From Amoebophrya sp. A120 (Eukaryota > Sar > Dinophyceae > Syndiniales > Amoebophryaceae), in assembly GCA_905178155.1 (NCBI GenBank), contig CAJINV010000021.1:912449-976448 (forward strand): 64,000 bases of DNA, given 5' to 3'. The notes beneath the pieces were generated by a model. The model saw only the letters and a program-made list of their open reading frames with translations. It made no database searches and was not told the DNA's origin. This document shows positions 43,598 to 54,215 of this stretch, one piece after another; positions within the stretch are counted from its first letter, which is position 1, and the number at the start of each line of letters is the position of its first letter. A program made the translations under genes and the position numbers.

Positions 43598-44679
43598 TAT
43601 TTTGAGCAAAGTGTAGGAGTAGGTTTCGGATCAGAAGGTCGCCATCTTCGACGTCATCTGATTTACTACTTGCAAAGCTGAACAATGGATGCTGGTGCTG
43701 GACTATTGTTCTAGTTGTACTACAGTAGCACAAATTCGCAGCAATAAACCCAAACTGCCAAAATCATGCTGCTGTAGGCGGAACTACGAGAATGCCAATC
43801 TGCTTTTTAACTTTGTTTTCATCGATCTAGGAAGGAGCGTAATGAAGATAAATTCAATATCAGTAACGTGGGGTCCTGGTGGTGGTTTTAGTACATCTTT
43901 CTTTTTGGTTAGTACATTTCAGATTTGGTACTGAACGTACCCCGCTCGTCCAGCAACTGGTGGTGCCACTCCTGTAATCATTAATATTCGACACAAACAC
44001 ATGCAATCAGGTCGATGGAAATAAGGACTCAGGTATTTACTCAGAATTACCATGTGATATCACATCCTGATCTTACAGTCAGAGGCATTTTTGAAACTCT
44101 CAGCACCCCTAGCAGGAGGGCGCGCTTTTGCTGCTAGGGACAACGAATAGTATAGGCTAAGAAGCGCCATTATAAAATCAGATGACTCGAGAACGCACGA
44201 AGCCGAATACAGGGGGTCGGGTAACTTCACAAAAAACCTGTGCCCGAAGCTTCAAGTGACCACACCCGCAGCCCCTTCGTATCGTGATCGATCTTGGTGC
44301 GGCACTTCGATTCGGATATGATGTTTTGATGTTTTCATCAATCGCGATGTTGCACTTGGCATTGTTCTTTTTGAGCACATGGGTGCACTCCTTGCGAAAT
44401 TGCAGGGACCTGTCAGTCTTGCAACCGTTGAAGAAATATTTCAAGCCCCCCGTGTGGTCAAGGGGCAAGGCCTCGCATGTTATTTTTACAAAAAAAAAAC
44501 CGACTATCAACGCAACATAGATAAATCTATTTCCTTCCTTGCCCTCACGGCGGTGTGCTACGCGGCTCCTTGGGAGCCAGATGTAGATTCAATTTTCTTC
44601 CTTACAAACCATCGTGGCTTCGCCCACGTGCTGCTTGCTTCCACGCGTCAACCAGGCAGGACGGACGAGCCGGCGCCGG
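43598..44679. other. Intergenic with a possible small gene
   Basis: Apart from the possible coding stretch at 44178-44510 nothing is recognised. Confidence 0.45.
44178..44510 (-). CDS. Possible small Cys-containing protein, doubtful
   Basis: A 110-codon open frame whose first half looks protein-like (GLKYFFNGCKTDRSLQF, KECTHVLKKNNAKCNI). An overlapping frame with GLRVWSLEAS ends at a donor-like CACAG|GTTTTT, so an intron or frameshift may be missed. No family is recognised; it may be untranslated sequence. Confidence 0.25.
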   Translation of the reverse strand: MIVGFFFVKITCEALPLDHTGGLKYFFNGCKTDRSLQFRKECTHVLKKNNAKCNIAIDENIKTSYPNRSAAPRSITIRRGCGCGHLKLRAQVFCEVTRPPVFGFVRSRVI

Positions 44680-46322
44680 TCAACGGCCATAATGAATCAG
44701 GCCCACTTCCTTGTGGAATTGGTTGACCAACTCTTCTACTGTCCGCCCGTACACCTGACCGTCGCCAACTTTTGCGTTTCCGGTTTTCCACAGATTAAAG
44801 TAGTCGTGTTGGACGCGTTCGAACTTTGGGAAGAAGTTTTCTTCGGCCGCCTCTACCTCGTCGAGCAATTTCTTCAGAAAGTCCAAGCTCTTTTCATGGT
44901 TCGTGGGGCCGCCCCTGTATGAAATGCAAAAATATCTTGGTCTGGAAGAACAATGCGCGATGTGTCACGCAGCTTTTCCATGACCCATGAGGTCTCGTCT
45001 GGAATGCAGGACCTAGCATGACAGATTCTGTGCGATCTCTCTCATCATGCCTATCCTGCATGAGAAACTCCCTCCCGACTTGGTCAAAACTGGACAACTT
45101 TTGGTAATCACGCAACACAGATTTTTGCATGCTTCAGATTTAGCATGACAAGTTGCATTGTTCCAGACCCAGACATTTTTACATGTGATACCGTGACCAT
45201 ATTGGAAATTTTGGATGGAATCATGGACTTGGCGACGGAGAGGATGCTCTCCGCCTCCTCGTGCTCCGCCAACCGCTCAAGTTGATGGAGGCCGCGCTTG
45301 ATGCTGCTAAGAGCCGCCTTAAAGCGGAGGGCGTCGTGTGGTGTGGCCACCTTCCCCTCATCCGTCTTCCAGTATTTTTTCTTGACATCAAAGAGCACCT
45401 CGCGCGATTTCGTCAACACGTCGTGTAACTCGGAGTGCACACGTTCCATCGTGGCGGGGGCGTGACAAGCTGAATGGAACCTGCCACGCTTTGCCCATTC
45501 CTTGTGCCCCGAAACCACTTCCAGCAAGGAGGCCTGTTCCGTCTTCTTGCCGGCAAAATCCTCCGGCGCCCCGGCGTCGATTTGACCGGTTGCGGAGACC
45601 TGCAGAGTTGCTGCCTCGTCGCTCGCCGCAGAAGCAGCAACAAAAGCTGTTATGCCGAGCCCCAGCCCTTTTTCGACTAACAGCGGACACTCCTTCTCGG
45701 TCAACTTCTCGCTTCCGTCCTGGTCCAGCGCGACAAAATCCGTAAAAAAGACCGCGCTGGTAGGCTGCCGCGACGTTCTCCGTCCGTTCTTCATACGTAC
45801 TACCACTCGCCGGATCCGTCAACACGGTCATCATCAGCTTCACCTGAGAAGTAAACGCGTACAAAAAATCCGAATGAAAATGAATGACCACACTGCAGCA
45901 ACACCAACACATCGATCCTGTTTATGGAGGTTATCAAAAAAAAATGCCTCACGTCGAGGAAGCAGCAGAGCAGTTAAAGCAAAGCGCTTCAGCAAGAGCA
46001 TCAATTACAATTTCATCACCTGCGGCTCCGGGTACCCAGCAGCGAGCAAAGCCTCCTTTTGCTGCGTCGCGTCGTGGTCCTTCTCGTTCATGAGGAGGTC
46101 GAGCAGGGCGGCCGTGTTAGCGGCGTCCGGGTGCGAAACCGTAGGCGGAGAATGCAGATTCGTGGTCGTCGTCGGGGGGGGGGGAATCTCCGCTGTCTCA
46201 GATTTTCCTCGCAAATTTCCCGAAACCGGAAGCACTTGGAAAAACGTGGCGAGAGGCCAGGAGAGGAGGCACGGGAAAACCGCCGTCTTCACGACGGAAG
46301 CCAGGAGGTGACGGCTTGCCAT
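44680..46322 (-). CDS. Secretory protein with EF-hand-like loop; one-base frameshift
   Basis: Three exons (46322-46020, 45843-45191, 44912-44680). ATG 46322 begins a signal peptide (HLLASVVKTAVFPCLLSWPL). A GT-AG intron (45844-46019, CCGCAG|GTGATG to CTTCTCAG|GTGAAG) and one family C introner element follow. The frame breaks inside the second exon at a run of six T on the coding strand (45744-45749). With one T fewer, the frame continues as QRGLFTDFVALDQDGSEK and the whole is 395 aa. DQDGSEKLTEKE fits a calcium-binding loop with Glu instead of Gly at position 6. The rest is helical (ELHDVLTKSREVLFDVKKKY, FLKKLLDEVEAAEENFFPKF). No family recognised. The break could be a sequencing error or a real lesion. 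Confidence 0.6.
44918..45190. mobile_element. Introner element, family C
   Basis: 273 bp; TATGAAATGCAAAAATATCT and inverse end ACATTTTTACATGTGATA. Flanks CCCTG/CCGTG. Confidence 0.9.
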
Positions 46323-47652
46323 TTTCAACAGGTGTAGTAGATTGATGAGACTGTGACTCACACTCACCGAGACCTACGGAATTGTACTTAATAGAATGTA
46401 TACGCTAGTCGTGTCTTGCTTTATGTTCATGGACTTTGGTCTAACTCTAGGGCCGGATCATCTGAGCCTGCGCCTGCTGCGGTGGCATTGCTTCTTTCTT
46501 TCCCTTGCAGTCAGATCGCGTCGCGCGGCTTCTGCATGTCAGCGACTTGATTCAGCACCAAGCGGGTGAACTCTTCCTCTCAATATTTTTCGCTCTCAGC
46601 ATGTGTAGGAGAGGATGCACTTTTGTAGGGACAGAAGGTCTTCAAACGCAATCAAAAAGATTTATCTTTATGAATCGAGAACAATAAGCCCAAACGTCGT
46701 CGGCGCACGCGCAATGCGATTTTGCGCATCTCCATTGAAGCAGCGACTTGTTTTTTTCATTTTTTGGGCATTGTAAATCGGGCGGGGTAGAAGTAGTACT
46801 TACATCTGGGTTATTACAAACGAAGTTGGAGAATCTCATCAAACAGTCTAATGAGAGCTTTCCCTGAACGAAGGCTCTTCCACCAGGACGAGAGAAAGTG
46901 AGCAGCACCTACGAGTACGAATTCTTTTTCATCGGAAAAGTCCAAAAGTCCTGTCGCATGACCCTTTTATCCGCTCCTCCACGAAGGAGCTTCCTCGCGT
47001 GTCGTGTCGCAGTAGCAAACTTACATTTTCACCCAAAGGGTCCGGGCGTCGGAGGATTTTTTGCTTTTGACTGTCAGTAAACACTTAACATCAACGTAGA
47101 AGTGAATGTAAAATCTGATAAAATTGAGAGGTGAGACTGTGATGACGACAACATTTAAAGTAAGTAAGTAAGTACGCAAAAACAAAAAGTGATAAGTATA
47201 GAGGTACATAAAAAGGCATTTACTCGGAGGAGTGAACCTAGTTTCTTAAAAATTTGCTGATAAACCTGCTTCGAGAGCCCATTTGTTCATGGTTCCGCAT
47301 TACTCCGCCGACATATTACAGTAGAAGTCGCTAAAAAAAACTTCAGCCCCTCTCAGCACACCGGACATTGGCTTGAAGTCCGTTTATTTTTCCGTCGTTT
47401 GGTCATCTTCTCGAAGCAGTACCTCTTGCGCGTTCTCCTAGCTTTGTTACCTGATTAGCGAATATTAGTCACAATGAAGATACAACGTATGAAAAAAACG
47501 CACAACGACAAAACACTGCCTAGCTTTATCTGTAGCAAGAACTTCTACGCATTATTCGATTTGACGAAAGTCACAGGTTGTACAGCATGAATTAGAGAAT
47601 TAATTCATTCTAAACAACTATATATTTATCTACCTTGTTCGAACTGTCAGGT
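46323..47652. other. Intergenic with doubtful exon fragments
   Basis: Minus-strand fragments with donor-like AACCCAGAT|GTAAGT near 46801-46807 and a coherent short tail (FTRLVLNQVADMQKPRDAI then stop, near 46509-46570) hint at a small intron-rich gene. I cannot assemble it. Confidence 0.3.
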
Positions 47653-48100
47653 CTACAGCTCTTCTCCGCCGCCGGACGACATCATCATCGTCTTGAATTT
47701 GGTCATGATGTACTATCCACTCCAAAAGTATCGCACGATTTAGCTGTGACGCATGACAAATCCTGTATCTTTACGTAAATCAGCATTACACATTACACTT
47801 TTCTTCTTTGCATTAAGATTTGTCATGCAATTTCCACTAGTAGTACGATACTTTTGCAATGCATATGTGCAGGAACACGACGATGACCATGTAGCTCAGA
47901 GCCATCACCAGCACCGTGACCGGCCCCACCTTCAACCCGGTGCCGTCCCCCTCGCTCGAGAACCGCAGCAAGTTGTTGGTCGGCTGTCCCGCAACGGTAT
48001 CCTTGCTCTTGCTCGCCTCCTGGCGCCCCGGGCGGCGACCGGCCGTTCGCAAACCGGCTCCGACGGCCAACCGTCCTCCAGCAGCAGGGGTGTCAGACAT
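47653..48100 (-). CDS. SEC61B: Protein translocation channel subunit Sec61 beta
   Basis: Two exons (48100-47866, 47708-47653) joined over one family B introner element give 96 aa, the normal size. The cytosolic Gly/Arg-rich N terminus is followed by the family signature NNLLRFSSEGDGTGLKVGPV and the tail anchor VLVMALSYMVIVVFLHI. Sec61 beta is the small tail-anchored subunit of the ER protein-conducting channel. The element sits at the luminal end of the anchor. The last residues (KFKTMMMSSGGGEEL) are longer than in animals. Confidence 0.95.
47714..47865. mobile_element. Introner element, family B
   Basis: 152 bp; TATCCACTCCAAAAGTATCG to TTTTGCAATGCATA. Flanks TGTAC/TGTGC. Confidence 0.92.
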
Positions 48101-49273
48101 TTTTCGCTGGGTAGTTCGCGGACGAGCTAGTTTAGACCTACAAGTTGTAGCTAGTAGGATGAAAGAGTCTACTCTTCTTTGAAATAAAGCAAAATCTTCT
48201 ATCCCTAACGGCGTTCTATTGGTGTTCAAAACTGATGATGATTCTGGTCGGCTACACTGCGCCCTGTGACAAAATATTGGCACGAAATTCTTTACTTGTG
48301 GAAGTTTTTTCTTTCGTAAAATGGAAGGACCAGCGATGATCGGGTTTTTGTGCATTTTGTATTGTGATGAACCTCGTCGCAAGGTGAAACACAAACAATA
48401 GAAGTTGAAAGCGTTGAAGTCTCTTTGAAATGAGCTCCACCTGCACGCTTAACAGAATGAGTGCAAGCTTCGTTGTTTCGATCTTTTTTGGAATTTGCGT
48501 TCTTCTGATATAGCAAATTGAAAACTAAAGTTTTCTAATGCGGACGCGCATCAATTAGTAGTTGTATATGGGCATGGCGTAATTCCATATCATATTCATC
48601 AAATTGCTTCAAGTGCTGTTGAGGTCGCGGGCGCAATGCTGTTGCTGTATTTTTGGCTGTGTTAAGGATCGCTTTAATTTTGCGCAAGAACGACGCTGTG
48701 CTCCTCGTCGGTAATAGATCTTTTAGTGTTGAATATTTATACATCATCAAGAGCCAACGCGTGTAGAACATCTTCGCAAGACTGGCAGACGGATGCTGGG
48801 ACACCAGCGGACGAGCGGTGCACAACAAACTGCGCACCAATTATTGTAGCTCGCCACGTAGATCCCGACCAAATTTTGGGTCGCTGCCACCTACCAGTAG
48901 AGACAGCGAGTAGAGATCTATTCTACGGGGGAAAATACACATCAACTGGGGCGGTATTAAGGACTTAAAATCAATAGCGCACGACCAGGTTGCAGCATGC
49001 TGCTTCTAGGCGTTCTCTTGGGCGGCTGTAGTGCCATTCTTCAATCCCCCTTTATTTTCGCACTTGTCACAGAAGCAGTCCTCGGGTGAACTGATCTACT
49101 CATCAAATCCGGACGAGAGATCACACCGGCCACACAGCAAAATAACCCGTGTTCATCTACCTCCACCGGATCGGATTCGTCGTGACACGCAGGTTTCTAC
49201 TACGAAGCCCGACCAAGACATGCATGCTAGCTGAAGTTGGGGTAGTTGTCAACATCGTATCTTCTATTGAGTT
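48101..49273. other. Intergenic, no supported gene
   Basis: Minus-strand open stretch 48535-48770 (FLRKIKAILNTAKNTA, LKQFDEYDMELRHAHI) reads coherently but has no start context or family; possibly chance. Confidence 0.4.
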
Positions 49274-49576
49274 TTACATCTCGGACCCGCCAGACCCAGT
49301 AGTGTCAAAGCGTGCGGAGACCTTGGAAATCTTGGCGAAGAACTGCAGGCAGAGGAGGACGATCATGAAGACAAAGGTGAGACCCAAAAACAGCGCCGGG
49401 TGAATTTTCGGCCCGACGCCGTCCTCGTTGTTGCCCGAAAACTTCTTTGTGCTCGCCCCGCTTCCCGACGTCGGGCCGGTCGACGTGCCCATGCGCTGCC
49501 GCCGCCCCGAGCGAACGCCACCAACCACAGCGGCGGCCGTGGCGCGACCCGTCGTTCTCGGTTCTTCCGTGGACAT
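49274..49576 (-). CDS. Second Sec61-beta-like tail-anchored protein
   Basis: An intronless gene of 100 aa. Layout matches Sec61 beta: a Gly/Arg/Ser-rich cytosolic part, a short VGPKIHP motif, then one hydrophobic anchor (ALFLGLTFVFMIVLLCLQFF) and a short tail. It is about 1.2 kb from the canonical gene and on the same strand. It lacks the NNLLRF signature, so another small tail-anchored protein cannot be excluded. Confidence 0.6.
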   Translation of the reverse strand: MSTEEPRTTGRATAAAVVGGVRSGRRQRMGTSTGPTSGSGASTKKFSGNNEDGVGPKIHPALFLGLTFVFMIVLLCLQFFAKISKVSARFDTTGSGGSEM

Positions 49577-50335
49577 AGTGGATGTATTTTCTTTGCCTGT
49601 TGAGAGAAAATCTTTATTACAACGATGGCAATACTTGTGTCCTTCTACTAGTACAATGTCTCCATAACAAAAAAAAGTTTCTTGTCCTTCACAGAGGGCA
49701 CACAGAGACTACTGTACAGCACGCTGAAAAAAGCAAGAAAAAAAATCAGAAAATGAACATGGCATGATGTATCAAGTCCAAGTCGCGAATGAACGGAATC
49801 AAATCTTCAACGCCAATGGTGAACGAAAAGCAGTGCCATCGGTAGGTTTTCATTTGGTCTCGATCCAGTCCAATTGATCCTGTTCCTGATTGCAAGAAGC
49901 GCAGAAAAAATCCGGCTCTAGCCGGTTTCCTTAGTTCTTCATCTTCTTTTATTTCATGTTACGCCAAGATGAAGGTCCATGGGAATCTAATTTTAATTTA
50001 TCTTGAAGGGAACAACAAGTTGGTTCTACTTTTCTGTGATTGGAATTGGATTTTGCAGCACGTACAGAAAATACCAAAAACAAAATCCTCGTATTTTCCG
50101 GTGATTCATCATTTTTTTTCAGAGTTGAAATCGGACACAACTTGGAGCGGGTCTTTTCTGTGGGTATGAGTTAATATGGCTCTGCATGTATCTCGAATCT
50201 GTCTTATCTACGACCATCTTTCTGACAAAAACTTCTGTCTTATCAGATAAGTCCATGATCACATCTCAACATTGGATTTTTTCGGTCGTGCCCGCGCGCT
50301 ATTTCACTTTCAGCGGGTAACGATAATATCGTTAC
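49577..50335. other. Intergenic, nothing recognised
   Basis: Between the second Sec61-beta-like gene and the U-box gene; no element ends or exons seen. Confidence 0.5.
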
Positions 50336-53300
50336 TCACTTCGCTATCCCTTGCGGTTTCGAGGACCCACCAGCAGGAGCGTACCGTCCGTTTGGCATTC
50401 GCCGCCTCGTATTTGCAGTCTTTCTGTTTTGATGTCCCCGTTGTACAGTAACCCGAGTCGTGCTCCTGGCACTCTTCTGCGCCCCTTGCTTCTGTCCGCA
50501 GCGCCCCTGTAAGGCATTTTTTATCTCTACTCGGCCTGCTGAGGCCCGACCCGCGACACTGCCGGATCCACTGCCGCTCCCACTGGACCCCGGCGTGATA
50601 TCTTCGGAAGAAGAGTCCATATCTTCAAAAGGCATGTTCTTTGATGCAGAAGTTCCTGCGCCCCAATTGTTGATCATGATCTGCCGTTGGTGGTGGGAAT
50701 CGATCTTCGAATCTGGCAGGAGAAGGGACTGCTTTGGCTCTTGCGGGTCCCCCTGGAATGATTTCTCTCGGAGGTGCTCGTCTACGACCGCCATCTTCTG
50801 CATTGTAGTTCCCTGCATGATCTGCTGCTGATAGGTGGTTGGATTGAACCTCTCGCCAAAGTTGTTTGCTGGCTGCTGCTGTCGGCAGCTGTCAATGACG
50901 GAGGACTGGTGCAGCTGGTGCTGTTGCATATTTTTGCCGTGATTTTTTATTTTGCAACTTGCGACGCTACTTATTGGAGCGTAAGTGTAGACCGTACTGC
51001 CGTCTGCCAACTGCATTGGCATCAGTGCAGGCATGGGGTTTTGTTGATAGTGGTGCTGGTTATAATTTTGGCCGGGGGAAGCGTGGTTGTTGTCGTGTGT
51101 TGTCGTGCCGTTGTACTTCTCCTGATCTACTTGGCGACACAAGACGGAAGAGGACGCCGCTCCGCCACCGAAAAAAGTGCCATTTCCTGGCAACAGCTGC
51201 ACTGGTTGCTGGTGCAGCAGTAGTTCTGCTTGGCGATCCTGAGTTAGTTCTTGCCCCAGAAGCTCAAGCTGCTGCACTGCCACTGGTTGATGACCTTCTC
51301 CTCGTTTCCCACCCTCACTTCCTGGAAACAACATTGCTCCCCGCTCATGATCTGCGGTTCCGCGCCCGCCTCCCCCGGCGATATTCACGAGGACACCGCC
51401 TCCCGTGGCCTTGGTCGTGTTGTCCTTCTCCTTATTCTTGCGCTTAATGTTTAATTGTCCAGCGTCAACAGAAGCAAAATTCGGTGTATTTTTTTCAATC
51501 TTCGCTTTTTTGCTTTTCCGCTCTCGTCCAGCACTTCCAGAATGGTGTATCAAATATTCCTGATCTCGCGACCGCATGTAGTGCAACTGTGATAGGCCAC
51601 CGCCACGACGAGCATGAACATGATCTAGGTGCTCGCCCACTTGCAGCAGCTGCTGCTGTTCCGATTGTCTTTTCCGCGCCCACTCCTCATTTTTCCTGCT
51701 CTCGCTGCTCATAAAGTCGAGACACAGACTATCCACACTAAATTTATTCCCGTACTACCACACGCACAAAATGCATCGATAATTATTTGTTCTCCAACTT
51801 AGAGCATGTAGTTGCCACTTGTCATGCTAACTACTTAGGATCGAAGGCAAGCTTTGTCATGCAGAGACCGCGTTTGTCGGTCGTCGTCGTGGACAGGAAA
51901 TTTACTGTGGACCATACGGATCCTCCGTCGCCAGCTGGAAGGGCAACTCCGGGCCGCGGTACACGTCTGTGTTACGGATGCCCGCGGCCCGCGGAAACGG
52001 CCGGGACGGGTCCTTCCACCAATAGTCGGGAACAGGACTTATTTTTTTCCGTTTATTCGCAACATGTACATGAGGAGGTGCACCACCTTCTAGGTTGACT
52101 TCGTCTGTTTCCTGGTAGTTGTAGTTCACTAACATCTTCTTCTCATCATCTCTACTCTCGACGGCCGCTGCGCGCTCCTTGCGCTCGTGATAGCTAGACT
52201 CCAGCAGATTTAGAAAGGAGCTAAATTTGCTCAAAAATTTCGAACCCAGAGACGAAGATGAAGTGGTTGCACTTGTTGCCTGATCCCCCTCCGCAAGTAG
52301 AACATCAGCTTCGCCGCGGTGGGACGGCGGAGGCCCGTTCTTGGCCGCAGGTCCCGCAGTTCTCCCCAGTGTGGTGGTAACGGTATTTTCAGCTGGTTCA
52401 ACAGTAGACCCCGGCTGCAGCTCCCGCACCGGTGACAGAGATAATTGGGCCTGACGCTCTTGCTGCGGTCGTCGTGTGCCGTCATTTTGATGATGCGTCT
52501 CGGTTTGGTCTTTTCGCGCGGCGGTAGTTGTAATTTGCTCTGATGTTCTTGTTGAACATGTCCACCCTTTCGCGACCTCCTCGCGGAGTTCGAGTTGGTT
52601 GATGTGAAGGGAGAATGCGCTGCAAGAGTAATTATACTGCTCATTCTCATTGTAATCACGCATGACAGAAGAAATCGTGTTTCTATAGCCAAATCAGCAT
52701 TACAACTCCGAACTCCATGTCCATTTGTTTTTGTCCACCTTCTGAAAATAAACTGGTAACGCGATGTATTTATTACACTAGTGCGAAGATATAGTACTTT
52801 TGCAATCTGCATAGTAAGAAGTACTCCGTTTTCCGGAGCAGTTGCATGACCTGCAGGTCTTTGTCTGGCGGGGGAAGCCGATGGTCGGCCATCTTCTTGA
52901 AACTAGCCTTCCACTCTTCGATGGCGCGCTGCAGCCAGGGAAACGGGGCATGGATCACCTCAAACACAAAGAACTCCTGCTCGTCAGGTTGTAATTGCAC
53001 ATCTACTTCCTGCACCTGCTCGACGAGATGACCATCTTTGCCAGAAGTTTCTGCTGTCTCAGCTTCGCGCGGTGATGTGCTGGGCTTCGATCTTGGATAG
53101 ACAGATGCTTCTCTACTCTTCCCTGTGGTTGTAGTTGAGGTCGTGGCCACTTTAACATTTTTTTCTGGCAGCTGCGGATCGTGCTGCGCCAAACAACCCG
53201 AATCACAACCACGTTTCGTCTTAGGCACAACGATGTTCCTCCTTTTCGTTTTCCTCAACCCCACCGCTTCCCCGGTGATGTAGTCCCGGCCGGTCTTGAC

Positions 53301-53645
53301 CGCAAAGTCGTTGATATTTGCAAATTCGTAGGCGTGGCCGTGCGGCGTCACGGCCACCGGGTTCTGCATGAGGCAACCGGAAATGGGGCAGCAAAAGCCG
53401 GGCGGCGGGCTGTGGCGGTGACGCAACGCCGTGCGCAGCGCTCGCTCCTGGTTTATGTGTTCTTGCTCTTCTTCTGCTTGCAGCTCGTCAACTGGTTCGA
53501 GTTGGAGGTCGCGGAGGTCGCGCCTTAAGAACATTTGGGGGGAATCCGAACCACCGACCTCCACATGGCTGTTGCCGACACCGTTCCTCTGTGCTTCGTC
53601 ATGGTCATCCGTGCTCCCCGCACGACCCTCTACAAGTCGCTCCAT
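50336..53645 (-). CDS. U-box-like domain protein with long low-complexity tail
   Basis: Three exons (53645-52814, 52605-51917, 51724-50336) over two introner elements give 969 aa. Near residue 80 there is a U-box-like domain: PPPGFCCPISGCLMQNPVAV, TPHGHAYEFANINDFAVKTG, RDYITGEAVGL. U-boxes recruit E2 enzymes in ubiquitin transfer, so an E3 ligase role is inferred. A second folded-looking block lies near residues 215-300 (FEVIHAPFPWLQRAIEEWK, LRKTEYFLHINQLELREEV). The last 600 residues are Gln-, Ser- and basic-rich. I recognise no substrate-binding domain. Confidence 0.75.
51730..51916. mobile_element. Introner element, family G
   Basis: 187 bp; TATCCACACTAAATTTATTC and inverse GAAATTTACTGTGGACCATA. 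Flanks CAGAC/CGGAT (weak). Frame kept (TEDPCLDFMSSE). Confidence 0.85.
52611..52813. mobile_element. Introner element, family B (diverged)
   Basis: 203 bp; left end AATGCGCTGCAAGAGTAAT, right end AGTACTTTTGCAATCTGCATA-like. Flanks GAAGG/GTAAG. Frame kept (TEYFLHINQLEL). Confidence 0.75.
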
Positions 53646-54215
53646 GCTGTTTCTCGGTGGAAGAGTAGCAAAGGAGACCACAGCACGAAAACAATTTTAT
53701 AATTCCGAGGAAGGGCAGGCAAGCGCAAGACCAAGGACAAATTCTCTTGTTCGTAGTTCTCAAATAGGTGCGGCTTTTAGGATTTTTGTCCCGGAAGCGA
53801 AACTAAAAGTACAAGTAGAACAAGCAGCACATGAAGAGGAACTTAGCAGTATACTATCACGTGAACCATGACAGAACGGAGGATACTGTACGCATACGAG
53901 AACAAATACATAAACATCTACATCCACATCTCAGAAGTAAGTATTCACATCAGAGCACTTCATCCACCGAATTGGGCGACGAGAAATTGTTTGAAGATGA
54001 GACAGGTGCAAATCGACCGGCAGCACCAGATGAACTTGAACATCAAAAACTTATAAACACATACACAACATCAAAGCGCTGCCTCCCGCTCCCAAAGTAG
54101 CGCTGCTTCCCGGGGGCGTGGTCTCTTTCAGTACTGCTATTCGTGCTTTTGTTTCGTGCATCTGTCTGCGTTTCGGTCTCACTTGAACTTCTATCTAAAA
54201 CGTTCGCCTTATCTA
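53646..54215. other. Intergenic, nothing recognised
   Basis: Upstream of the U-box gene; no element ends or exon seen. Confidence 0.5.

Noticed and set aside
45388-45912. Alternative reading of exon 2 in the upstream frame
   Set aside because: It becomes Arg/Cys-rich and ends without the helical C terminus, while the other frame gives the EF-hand-like loop and coherent helices.
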